Origin: CAYXEN01 sp964464035
GTDB taxonomy: Bacteria > Krumholzibacteriota > Krumholzibacteriia > WVZY01
DNA length: 55,264 bases
Direction: 5' to 3'
NCBI GenBank assembly: GCA_964464035.1
Contig: CAYXEN010000013.1
Location: 1 to 55,264 of the forward strand
Numbering within the stretch: position 1 is the first letter of the stretch; each line of letters opens with the position of its first letter. The notes under the pieces were generated by a model. It did no database searches. It was given only the letters and a program-made list of their open reading frames with translations, and was not told the origin of the DNA. The position numbers and the translations under genes are program-made. This document shows, in pieces, positions 34,646 through 42,165 of this stretch.

Positions 34646-35576
34646 GAAGATCCGTGCGGAAATCGCCGAGAAGGGGGAGCCTTTTCATCTGCGCGATCCG
34701 CTGCTGAAGGGGCCCGAAAAGCTTCCCACGGCGAACGAGAAGGGCCTGCTCAAAGCAATGCGGCAAGACAGGCTTGCGTTCGTAGCGTTCATTCTTCTGT
34801 GCATAATCATCGTGGGTGCGGTCGCGGCGCCTCTGCTGAGTCCATACGACAAGGACAAGATAGATCTGACCAAGCAGTATCTTCCTCCTTCCTTCAATCA
34901 TCCGTTCGGCACCGACGACATGGGAAGGGATTTCTTCGTCAGGGTCATGTACGGCGGCCGGATCTCTCTGGCGGTGGGCTTCATGGCCGTGTTCATATCG
35001 GTTTTGCTTGGATTGTTCGCGGGAGGAATCGCGGGCTACTACGAGGGTTTGGTGGATACGTTGATAATGCGCGTCGTGGATCTCATGCTCTCCATACCCG
35101 TGTTCTTCGTCATCCTGTTCCTCGCGAGCACCATGTCGCCCCACCTGGTCGTGATATGCCTGCTGATAGGGATGACGCAGTGGATGGAGGTGGCGCGCCT
35201 CGTGAGGGCAGGCGTGATTACGACCAAGAACCAGGAATTCGTCGCCGCGGCCAGGGCGCTCGGCGTCCCCGACAGGAAGATAATCTTCCGGCACATCCTC
35301 CCGCATACGACGGCTCCGGTGCTCGTGTCGGCCACCCTCGTCATGGCCACCGCCATCATAATCGAGAGCTCCCTTTCTTTCCTGGGTTTCGGGGTGCAAC
35401 CGCCGACCCCCAGCTGGGGGGCCATGCTGCAGAACGCCCAGGGATACCTGGGCAGTTTCCCGTGGATCGCCGTCTTCCCCGGCTTGATGATCTTTTTGAC
35501 TGTCGCCTGCTGCTTCATACTCGGGGATTTCCTGAGCTCTTGTCTGAACCCCATCAAGAGGGCCCACAGGACGTAG
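34608..35576 (+). CDS. Oligopeptide ABC transporter permease (DppC/OppC type)
   Basis: A 322-residue permease with a longer polar N-terminus (about 1-45) and six transmembrane segments. HPFGTDDMGRDFFVRVMYGGRISL and the EAA loop FVAAARALGVPDRKIIFRHILPHTTAPV are DppC hallmarks, as is ESSLSFLGFGVQPPTPSWGAML. The start lies inside the preceding permease. No ATP-binding subunit (DppD/DppF) follows, so the ATPases must be encoded elsewhere. Confidence 0.93.
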   Translation: MEYSTRVLDTQSEKIRAEIAEKGEPFHLRDPLLKGPEKLPTANEKGLLKAMRQDRLAFVAFILLCIIIVGAVAAPLLSPYDKDKIDLTKQYLPPSFNHPFGTDDMGRDFFVRVMYGGRISLAVGFMAVFISVLLGLFAGGIAGYYEGLVDTLIMRVVDLMLSIPVFFVILFLASTMSPHLVVICLLIGMTQWMEVARLVRAGVITTKNQEFVAAARALGVPDRKIIFRHILPHTTAPVLVSATLVMATAIIIESSLSFLGFGVQPPTPSWGAMLQNAQGYLGSFPWIAVFPGLMIFLTVACCFILGDFLSSCLNPIKRAHRT

Positions 35577-35607
35577 GAGGGTTCTTCCCCGGCGCCGATC
35601 AAAGCTC

Positions 35608-35636
35608 TTTCCAAATCGCTTGCGGCTTTTTATAAT
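35608..35636 (+). promoter_or_regulatory. Promoter for PP-loop gene and cutA
   Basis: TTTCCA (35608-35613), 17 bp, perfect TATAAT (35631-35636). Predicted transcription starts near 35643, about 70 bases before the TTG start at 35712. Confidence 0.6.
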
Positions 35637-35711
35637 TCGGCTTGGGCGAAGTTTGAATGAAATCGGTCCGCTGACACCGATCACCGGGCGGCGGGGCGAA
35701 AGGAGCCTGAC

Positions 35712-36743
35712 TTGCGGAAAAAAGCCATGGGCATAGGTATGCTCTCCGGAGGATTGGACTCTGCGCTTGCGGTCAAAGTTCTCCAGGACGCCGGCGTGGA
35801 AGTTCAGTGCGTTCATTTCTTCACCGGCTTCTGCGTGACCGGGCATCACAGCCGCGTCGGGAAGACCGACAAGCCCGTGGCCAACAACGCTCTCCAAGTG
35901 GCGGCGGAACTCGGGGTTCCTCTCGAGATGATCGACATATCGTCCGAGTACATGGACATCGTGCTGCATCCCCGCTACGGCTACGGGGCGAACATGAATC
36001 CCTGCATCGACTGCAGGATATTCATGTTGAGGAAGGCCAGGGAATACATGATCGCCGTGGACGCGGACTTCGTCTTCACCGGCGAAGTGATAGGCCAGCG
36101 GCCGATGTCTCAGATGAGACGCACCCTGGACCTCATAGAGAAGAACGCCGGGTTGAAGGGACGCCTCCTGAGGCCGCTCTGCGCGAAGCTCCTTCCCCCC
36201 ACGATTCCCGAAGAGGAAGGGCTCGTGGACAGGGAGAAGCTCCTCGCCGTCCAGGGACGCTCGCGCAGGACCCAACTCGAACTCGCCGACAAGTACGGAT
36301 TGACCTCATACTCCCAGCCGGCCGGCGGGTGCTGCTTTCTCACCGACGAAGCATACTCGCGCAAGCTCAGGGACATGCTTTCGGCGAAGGGTGACGAGGG
36401 AATCACGATGGACGACGTCTATCTTCTCGGCGTGGGGAGGCATTTCCGCCTCGCGCCGGACCTGAAGGTGATCATCGGCAGGGACGAGACGGAGAACAAT
36501 TTCCTCGCTCGTTTCGCGAAGGGATCGTGGGTGGCGAGGGCGAAGGAATTTCCCGGCCCGCTGGGATTGGTCGTCGGGGAGCTGCACCCCGATTGCAAAG
36601 AGAAGATCGCGTCGATGGTGGCCAGGTACTGCGACGGCAAACTCGAGGAAAAGGTGGCCGTCGAATTGCGCTTGGACGATGAAGAGCAAGTGGTGGAAGT
36701 AGCGCCCGCGGAGGATGCTTTCCTCGAGTCCCATCGCATTTGA
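35712..36743 (+). CDS. PP-loop ATPase of the ThiI/MnmA-like tRNA-thiolation group
   Basis: A 343-residue protein with an N-terminal ATP pyrophosphatase loop SGGLDSALAV, the NPCIDC Cys pair, and GEVIGQRPMSQ, a motif shared with MnmA and the small ThiI-like proteins of many bacteria. A Cys in PAGGCCFLTD follows. The C-terminal part (about 220-343) is an added domain, probably for RNA or partner binding. It would activate and thiolate a tRNA uridine. The exact target position is uncertain. TTG is the start, supported by AGGAG 6 bases upstream. Confidence 0.8.
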   Translation: MRKKAMGIGMLSGGLDSALAVKVLQDAGVEVQCVHFFTGFCVTGHHSRVGKTDKPVANNALQVAAELGVPLEMIDISSEYMDIVLHPRYGYGANMNPCIDCRIFMLRKAREYMIAVDADFVFTGEVIGQRPMSQMRRTLDLIEKNAGLKGRLLRPLCAKLLPPTIPEEEGLVDREKLLAVQGRSRRTQLELADKYGLTSYSQPAGGCCFLTDEAYSRKLRDMLSAKGDEGITMDDVYLLGVGRHFRLAPDLKVIIGRDETENNFLARFAKGSWVARAKEFPGPLGLVVGELHPDCKEKIASMVARYCDGKLEEKVAVELRLDDEEQVVEVAPAEDAFLESHRI

Positions 36744-36783
36744 CCCTTGGGGCCCCAAAGCGGCCCCGGGAAGGGGGAATCTC

Positions 36784-37110
36784 ATGAGCGATGCTGAATA
36801 CATCGTAGTCCTGGTCACGGCCGGATCCCCGGACGAAGCGGAGCGCATAGCCGAAGCGGTTGTCAAGGAGGGTCTGGCGGCGTGCGTCAACATCATCGGT
36901 GGATGCACGAGCATATACCTCTGGCGGGAAAAGCTCGAGAAGGAGAACGAATGCCTTCTCTTCATCAAGTCCTCCGCCGCAAAGTTCGAGAAACTTGCAT
37001 CACGCATCGAAGAACTCCACAGCTACGAGGTTCCTGAAATAATCGCCGTTCCTCCCAGCGCCATCTCCCGCAACTACAGGAAATATCTCGAATCGGTACT
37101 CGATCGTTGA
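36784..37110 (+). CDS. cutA: CutA1 divalent-ion tolerance protein
   Basis: A 108-residue trimeric PII-like protein. VLVTAGSPDEAERIAEAVVKEGLAACVNII, YLWREKLEKENECLLFIKS and the C-terminal SYEVPEIIAVP are all standard. CutA was linked to copper tolerance, but its true role is still debated. It lies 40 bp after the PP-loop gene; the gap contains a 12-bp palindrome (36747-36758). GGGGGAAT precedes the ATG. Confidence 0.95.
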   Translation: MSDAEYIVVLVTAGSPDEAERIAEAVVKEGLAACVNIIGGCTSIYLWREKLEKENECLLFIKSSAAKFEKLASRIEELHSYEVPEIIAVPPSAISRNYRKYLESVLDR

Positions 37111-37187
37111 ACCGCCCGGGGAAGGCCCGCCCCTGTGGTGTGATATTTGCTTTTCCCGGGAAGACGGCCCGGAGAAAGGAGCAAACG

Positions 37188-37811
37188 ATGAAACGCGCTG
37201 TTCTCGTAATATGTGTTCTGGCAATGTCTTACCCGGTATCGCTCCGAGCCTTCCCCAGCCCCGTATTCGGGGCGAAGGTGGGCAGTTCCGATTATCGTGG
37301 TGACGTTCTGCCCGGTAGTGGAGACGTGGGCAGGGGCGTCCATTATGGGGTATTCGTAGGTTTTTCCGGCCTTCCCATCCTGGACCTGGAGGTCCACGCC
37401 GATTATTTCGCCAAGGATTTCACGTATACCTACAGCCTTTCCGGAACGCCGGTGAGCACCGACTTCGAGTTCCGGGACGTGAGCGTGCTCATCCTGGGCA
37501 AGAAAAAGATCCTCGGGACTCCCGGCGGACCCCTGTCTCTCTACGTGGGGGGAGGGTTGGGTTGGCACCTCCTGAATACCGAACTTGCCAAGGCGGCGGC
37601 GTCGGGCAATTTCGATCCGCTGCAGGCCGACAACCCCTTCTCGCTCTTCAGCAACAACGCCAAGATGGCGGGGCACGGGCTTGCCGGGGTTCTGCTCTCC
37701 TTCCCCGTGATTCCGGTTTCGTTCTACGGAGAGGGGAGATACGGCCGGATCTTCGCCGGTGACGGAATCAACCTCCTGGAAGTCGAGGCGGGCATAAGGA
37801 TAGGGTTCTAG
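37188..37811 (+). CDS. Small outer-membrane beta-barrel-like protein
   Basis: A 207-residue exported protein with a signal peptide (about 1-20, ending at LRAF). The mature part has alternating strands with Gly/aromatic pairs (FVGFSGLPILDLEVHADYFAKDF, LYVGGGLGWHL, FYGEGRYGRIF) and ends in RIGF, the terminal Phe of barrel proteins. It probably forms an eight-stranded barrel. AAAGGAG lies before ATG 37188. No family could be named. Confidence 0.7.
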   Translation: MKRAVLVICVLAMSYPVSLRAFPSPVFGAKVGSSDYRGDVLPGSGDVGRGVHYGVFVGFSGLPILDLEVHADYFAKDFTYTYSLSGTPVSTDFEFRDVSVLILGKKKILGTPGGPLSLYVGGGLGWHLLNTELAKAAASGNFDPLQADNPFSLFSNNAKMAGHGLAGVLLSFPVIPVSFYGEGRYGRIFAGDGINLLEVEAGIRIGF

Positions 37812-37830
37812 ACCGCGGGCCTCGGCGGAG

Positions 37831-37869
37831 CTTCCCGGCGGGCGGAGCGCCGCCGCGGACGCCGGGAAG
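37831..37869 (+). terminator. GC-rich hairpin, possible terminator
   Basis: CTTCCCGGCG (37831-37840) pairs with CGCCGGGAAG (37860-37869), with further internal pairing in the loop. Only a short T-run follows (ACTGATTTT), so termination could be partial. It lies between the barrel gene and the hybrid kinase. Confidence 0.5.
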
Positions 37870-37944
37870 ACTGATTTTCGGGTCAAGTTCGAGCCGTTTC
37901 CGGACGATGAGCATTGTAAACCCTTCTGCATAGGGAGAAAGACG

Positions 37945-39453
37945 ATGCGCAAGCCCAAGGTGCTGGTTGTCGACGACTCCGGCCTCGTACGCAAGTGGTG
38001 TACGAAGGTCCTGGAGGAGAACGGCATGCAAGTGAACACTTGCCGCGACGGCAAGCAGGGCCTGAACCGCGTTTTCAGTTATCGGCCCGACGTGATCATC
38101 ACGGATCTCGAGATGCCGGTGATGGACGGCCTCAAGTTCATCAAGGCTCTTCGCAAATGCAGGGACACTGCTCATCTCCCGGTGATCGCCTTCACCTCCA
38201 AGAACGATCTCGAGGACAAGGTCAGGGTCCTGACGGCCGGAGCGAATGATTTTCTCCACAAGGAATCGGATGAAGCCGAACTGGTCGCCAGGGTGAAGAG
38301 CCAATTCCGATTGAAGCTTCTCGAAGACGACCTGATCAACGAAAGAAACAAGTTCTACAACATCCTGAACGATCTCGTCGAAGCGGTGGTCATCGTGGAT
38401 CACCGCAGACGGGTGGTTTTCATGAACGTCGCCGCCCGGGACCTGCTCGAAGTGTCTTCCGGCGAAGAAGGCGGGATCGATTTGGAAGAGCTCCTCGCGG
38501 GCTCTCCGCACGCGAAGAACCTGATGCACTCCCTCGATCACGATGGAACGATACGCGGTGAGCTGGAATTGGGGGAAGGCGAGGAAAAGAGGTTCTTCGA
38601 GGTGAGCGCGGCCCCCGTATTCCTGGCCGCGGGGGAGGCCCCGGGCAAGACGCTCATCCTCCGCGACGTGAGCCAGGAGAAGAAGATGGAAGAGATGAAG
38701 GCCGTGTTTTATTCGATGATAGCCCACGACCTGCGATCTCCCATAACGGTCATAAACGGGTACTTGAAACTGATTCTGTCCGGCAAGGCCGGGGAGATCA
38801 ACGAGACCCAGCGCGAATTTCTTTCGGATACGCGCAATCGAGCCAATGCGATGCTCAGGCTGGTGGACGAGTTCTTGACCTTCTCCGAGTTCAACACGAG
38901 TTTCGTGGACCTCGAATTGACCGAGGTGGACGTAGAGAGGATTCTCAGGGAGGTGATGCATTCGCTCGAGTTCATCGCCGAGAGCAAGAACATAGAAGCC
39001 AAGCTCGAGGTAAACGGAAAGATCCCCAGGATCATCGCCGATCCCGACAAGCTGCACAAAGTCTTCATCAACCTTTACGACAATGCGCTCAAGTACACGA
39101 TGGACGGCGGCCGGGTCAGATTACTCCTTACCCCCGTGGAAGGAGGAATCCAGGTCGGTGTTTCCGATAACGGTATCGGCATCGACGAGGAAGAGATGAA
39201 ATACGTCTTCGATCGCTTCAGGAGGATGTCGACCGCGAAAAAGAAGAGGATAAAGGGCACCGGCCTGGGGCTAGCCATCGTCAAGGAAATCGTCGATGCT
39301 CACCACGGCAGGGTGTGGGTGGAGAGCGAAGCGGGTAAGGGCAGCACTTTCTTCGTATTCCTTCCTTCCAACAAGGGTTCCCGCTTGGAAAAGGGGTTGG
39401 CGAACGAATCAAGAGATCCTGTGCTTCAGGAAATGAATCAGTTTGGTGATTAG
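37945..39453 (+). CDS. Hybrid sensor: receiver-PAS-histidine kinase
   Basis: A 502-residue cytoplasmic signalling protein without transmembrane segments. The receiver domain (about 1-120) has acidic pair Asp10/Asp11, phosphoacceptor Asp54 in ITDLEMP, Thr84 and Lys106. A PAS domain follows (about 135-245), then the HisKA domain with phosphoacceptor His261 in MIAHDLRSPI, and a full ATPase domain (N-box DNALKY, then DNGIGI, GTGLGLAIV). An N-terminal receiver in front of a kinase implies phosphorelay input from another kinase. No response regulator is adjacent. The ribosome site is GGGAGAAAG. Confidence 0.94.
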   Translation: MRKPKVLVVDDSGLVRKWCTKVLEENGMQVNTCRDGKQGLNRVFSYRPDVIITDLEMPVMDGLKFIKALRKCRDTAHLPVIAFTSKNDLEDKVRVLTAGANDFLHKESDEAELVARVKSQFRLKLLEDDLINERNKFYNILNDLVEAVVIVDHRRRVVFMNVAARDLLEVSSGEEGGIDLEELLAGSPHAKNLMHSLDHDGTIRGELELGEGEEKRFFEVSAAPVFLAAGEAPGKTLILRDVSQEKKMEEMKAVFYSMIAHDLRSPITVINGYLKLILSGKAGEINETQREFLSDTRNRANAMLRLVDEFLTFSEFNTSFVDLELTEVDVERILREVMHSLEFIAESKNIEAKLEVNGKIPRIIADPDKLHKVFINLYDNALKYTMDGGRVRLLLTPVEGGIQVGVSDNGIGIDEEEMKYVFDRFRRMSTAKKKRIKGTGLGLAIVKEIVDAHHGRVWVESEAGKGSTFFVFLPSNKGSRLEKGLANESRDPVLQEMNQFGD

Positions 39454-39903
39454 CAGCTCCTTGGTTTCCGGGGAGTCGTAGTAGCCTGAGAGCAGCCGCT
39501 TCTTGACCTGGGCGATCTTCTTCTCACGTGTATCCGGCGCCTCGCGCACGGCGTCGAGGGCCTTGCGGTGGATCTCTTCTTCGCTATCGACCTCGAGGGG
39601 TTTTCCGTCAAGGCTCTTGCCTTCATCGTTCACGAAATCGCGCGAATGATCGTCGTCGTGCTTTTCGCCGTTTGAATCCGGGCGATTCTTTTCGGATCTT
39701 TCCGCCATGTCTCGATGCCGCCGTGATCCAGATTCTCCTGCACCCGTTTGATCTCGAAATCCGCGAGCTTCCGCGCGGGCCTGCGGATTTGCTTTACTCG
39801 GCCGGTGGGTGGATATAGGATATACCAAGGCTGAAGCGATCGCAAGCAGAAGGAGAATGACCGCGGAACGCTTGAACTGGTCCCGGCGGAAAAGGAGGCA
39901 CAT
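39409..39903 (-). CDS. Small protein with FlgM-like C-terminus (hypothetical)
   Basis: Up to 164 residues. The C-terminal 40 residues (REKKIAQVKKRLLSGYYDSP followed by ETKELLITKLI) follow the anti-sigma-28 FlgM pattern (R-EKV-x-R-x2-I-x2-G-x-Y). The rest is polar and low in complexity, and an ORF start at 39903 would add an N-terminal hydrophobic segment (about residues 12-30) unlike FlgM. ATG 39708 would give a 99-residue soluble protein, nearer FlgM size; neither start has a good ribosome site. It overlaps the kinase tail by 45 bases, tail to tail. No flagellar genes are in this window. Confidence 0.5.
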   Translation of the reverse strand: MCLLFRRDQFKRSAVILLLLAIASALVYPISTHRPSKANPQARAEARGFRDQTGAGESGSRRHRDMAERSEKNRPDSNGEKHDDDHSRDFVNDEGKSLDGKPLEVDSEEEIHRKALDAVREAPDTREKKIAQVKKRLLSGYYDSPETKELLITKLIHFLKHRIS

Positions 39904-40724
39904 TGGGAAGACTACCGTTTGCTCTGGCCTTGAGCGGAGGCACCGCGAAGTCGGTCGCGCATGTCGGCATCCTCAAGGCCCTGCACGAGGCGGGGATAAG
40001 AATAGATCATATTTCCGGAACGAGCGGGGGAAGCATCGTGGCGGCCCTCTATGCTTCCGGCATGCCCCTGTCCAGCATGGAGGAGCTCGCTCTCAACATG
40101 AGCTGGAGAAAACTGATGAGCCTCAGGCTCTCCCGCCTCGGTTTCATCTCGAGCAAGAAGATAGAAGAGTTCATGCAGGAGTTGATCGGGGACGTGAACT
40201 TCGAGGACCTCAAGACGCCGTGCTACGTGATCGCAACGGACCTCGAGACCGGTGAAAAGAAGGTGTTCAACAAAGGGAGCGTGGCCAGGGCGATAAGAGC
40301 GAGTTGCAGCATCCCGCAGATCTACCTTCCAGTCGAGATCGATGGAAGGTTGTACATCGACGGCGGGTTTTCCGAATATCTTTCCATAGAGACGCTCAAG
40401 TCCCTGGGCAACGTTTTCGCCGTAGGAGCGCAATTGGCTTCGCCGAGCTCCTACCGACATCCACGCCACATCCTTCATCTCATAATGCAGCTCACGGGCA
40501 TAATGGCGAGGCGCAATTATCTGATATCCGAGCGGAAGGCGGATTTCATAATTCATCCCGACCTCGGCGGATACGGCGCTTTCGACTTCGACAGTGCGGA
40601 GCAACTGATCGATATCGGTTACCGGGCGACCGCGTCCTCGCTTCCCGACCTGGAGAAGGCATGGAAGCGCAAGAGCCGCTGGTGGAACGTCTTGAGAGCC
40701 AAGTTTTTTCCGGATCGTTGCTGA
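39903..40724 (+). CDS. Patatin-like phospholipase
   Basis: A 273-residue RssA/YchK-type acyl hydrolase. The oxyanion segment is SGGTAKSVAHVG, the nucleophile Ser41 lies in GTSGGS (GxSxG), and the catalytic Asp is in YIDGGFSEY. It would hydrolyse acyl esters of lipids. TTG 39903 is the start, with AAAAGGAGG 5 bases upstream. It is followed by the GGR-type pair, so a lipid-processing context is possible. Confidence 0.92.
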   Translation: MGRLPFALALSGGTAKSVAHVGILKALHEAGIRIDHISGTSGGSIVAALYASGMPLSSMEELALNMSWRKLMSLRLSRLGFISSKKIEEFMQELIGDVNFEDLKTPCYVIATDLETGEKKVFNKGSVARAIRASCSIPQIYLPVEIDGRLYIDGGFSEYLSIETLKSLGNVFAVGAQLASPSSYRHPRHILHLIMQLTGIMARRNYLISERKADFIIHPDLGGYGAFDFDSAEQLIDIGYRATASSLPDLEKAWKRKSRWWNVLRAKFFPDRC

Positions 40725-40782
40725 ACGCCTGATTCGAAAGCGGCTCCGATCGCCGTCCGCCGGGAAGTGAGCCGGGAAGATA

Positions 40783-40799
40783 TCATTCGTATCGAATGA
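40783..40799. promoter_or_regulatory. Inverted repeat, candidate operator for the flavoprotein pair
   Basis: TCATTCG-TAT-CGAATGA, perfect 7-bp arms, 20 bases upstream of the first GGR-like gene. It overlaps a TATCAT (40781-40786) that could be a -10 box, an arrangement expected of a repressor site. No good -35 is visible. Confidence 0.4.
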
Positions 40800-40818
40800 A
40801 ACTTGCCTGGAGAGTCGC

Positions 40819-42165
40819 GTGAAAAAACTCTCGAGAAACTGCCGGATCGGGATCATCGGCGGGGGACCCGCGGGCGCTTTCTGCGCCAACTTCCTGCTCT
40901 TCTACGAGAAGAAGGAGGATTTTCCCCTCAGGATCACCATCTACGAGGGAAAGGTTTTCGAATCGGCGGGCGTGAGAGGATGCAACCTCTGCGTCGGCAT
41001 TCTCGCCAACTCCCTCATCGAGAAGCTCTCGCAGATCGGCCTGGAGATCCCCGAGCGGATAATACAACGAAGCATAGACAGCTACAAGCTGGTGACCGAG
41101 ATAGGGGAGATCACGCTCGAGAAGGATGAAAGAAGGAGGATATACACGGTATACCGCGGGGGAGGGCCCAAGGGGTTCAAGTTCGTCGAACCGATCAGTT
41201 TCGACAACTTCCTGCTCGAGAGTGCGGTCGCGAGAGGGGCGATCTTGAAGAAGAGCACGATCGCGCGGGTGATACCGCCCGGGCGGGGGGACGATCCTTA
41301 CGTTCTGGAGGGACTGGATGGCGAGAGATTCGAGGAGGACGTCGTCATCGGAGCTTTCGGAGTGAACTCCTCGCTCAAGAGGGAATTCGAGGCGATGAAC
41401 TTCGGGTACAATTCGCCCCAGACGGTGACGGCTTACCAGGCCGAATTCCACCTGGGCGAGCGTATCGTCGACGAGAAGTTCCGCAACACGGTTTCCGTAT
41501 TCCTGCTGAGAAAACCCAAGCTCGATTTCGGCCTGATCGTTCCGAAGAAGTCGCAGGTGACGGTCTCTCTCGTCGGTCGCGGACTGAAGAAGCAGGACGT
41601 GGATGCGTTCCTGGAACATCCTCTCGTCAGGTCGGCTTTTCCCTCCGGTTGGAGTCCCGATGAGGAGTATTGTTACTGCGTCCCCCACCTTCCCGTGAGC
41701 CCGGCCGTCAAGCCGTTCGCGGATCGGTTGGTGGTGATCGGGGACGCGAGTATATCGCGTTTCTACAAGAACGGTATACAGTCGGCGTATTTCACGGCGA
41801 AGTTCGCGGCAGAAACGATCTTCTACCATGGGGTCGACTCGGGTTCGTTCCGCCGTCATTACTGGCGATGGAGCAGGGAGAAATATTTCTATGACAATCT
41901 CTACGGCAAGTCGTTGTTTTTCGCCAGCCTCGTCATAAAGCGATCGGAGTATCTTTCGAGGATAATGCTCAACGTGGCCCGCGGCGGATGGGCCTCGCGG
42001 GAGGCGAACGCGGAAAGACTCAGAAAGGTCTACTGGAACATGTTCACCGGTAACACGCCTTATTATTACATAATGCGGGACTTGTTGAACCTGCGTCTGC
42101 AAGCCGATCTCTTGAAGGCGTCCGTACTGGCCCTGGTGAGAAGGAGGAACGGCGATGCCGAGTGA
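40819..42165 (+). CDS. Geranylgeranyl reductase-like FAD-dependent oxidoreductase 1
   Basis: A 448-residue flavoprotein with FAD-binding IGIIGGGPAGAFCANFLL at residues 10-30, a Cys motif CNLCVGIL resembling the CGxG region of the GGR family, and the second FAD site LVVIGDASISRFYKNGIQSAYFTAKFAAE near 300. The GD motif is a degenerate GDAA-G form. GTG start with GGAGAG. The lipid-type substrate is inferred from the family only. It overlaps the next gene by 11 bases and the two are tandem paralogues. Confidence 0.85.
   Translation: MKKLSRNCRIGIIGGGPAGAFCANFLLFYEKKEDFPLRITIYEGKVFESAGVRGCNLCVGILANSLIEKLSQIGLEIPERIIQRSIDSYKLVTEIGEITLEKDERRRIYTVYRGGGPKGFKFVEPISFDNFLLESAVARGAILKKSTIARVIPPGRGDDPYVLEGLDGERFEEDVVIGAFGVNSSLKREFEAMNFGYNSPQTVTAYQAEFHLGERIVDEKFRNTVSVFLLRKPKLDFGLIVPKKSQVTVSLVGRGLKKQDVDAFLEHPLVRSAFPSGWSPDEEYCYCVPHLPVSPAVKPFADRLVVIGDASISRFYKNGIQSAYFTAKFAAETIFYHGVDSGSFRRHYWRWSREKYFYDNLYGKSLFFASLVIKRSEYLSRIMLNVARGGWASREANAERLRKVYWNMFTGNTPYYYIMRDLLNLRLQADLLKASVLALVRRRNGDAE

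Noticed and set aside
34629..36275. Long minus-strand open frame over the second ABC permease and PP-loop gene
   Set aside because: It overlaps well-defined genes, its composition is charged and low in hydrophobic periodicity, and no start with a ribosome site is seen.
36747..36758. 12-bp palindrome TTGGGGCCCCAA between the PP-loop gene and cutA
   Set aside because: It is short and GC-simple, with no promoter context, so chance occurrence is likely.
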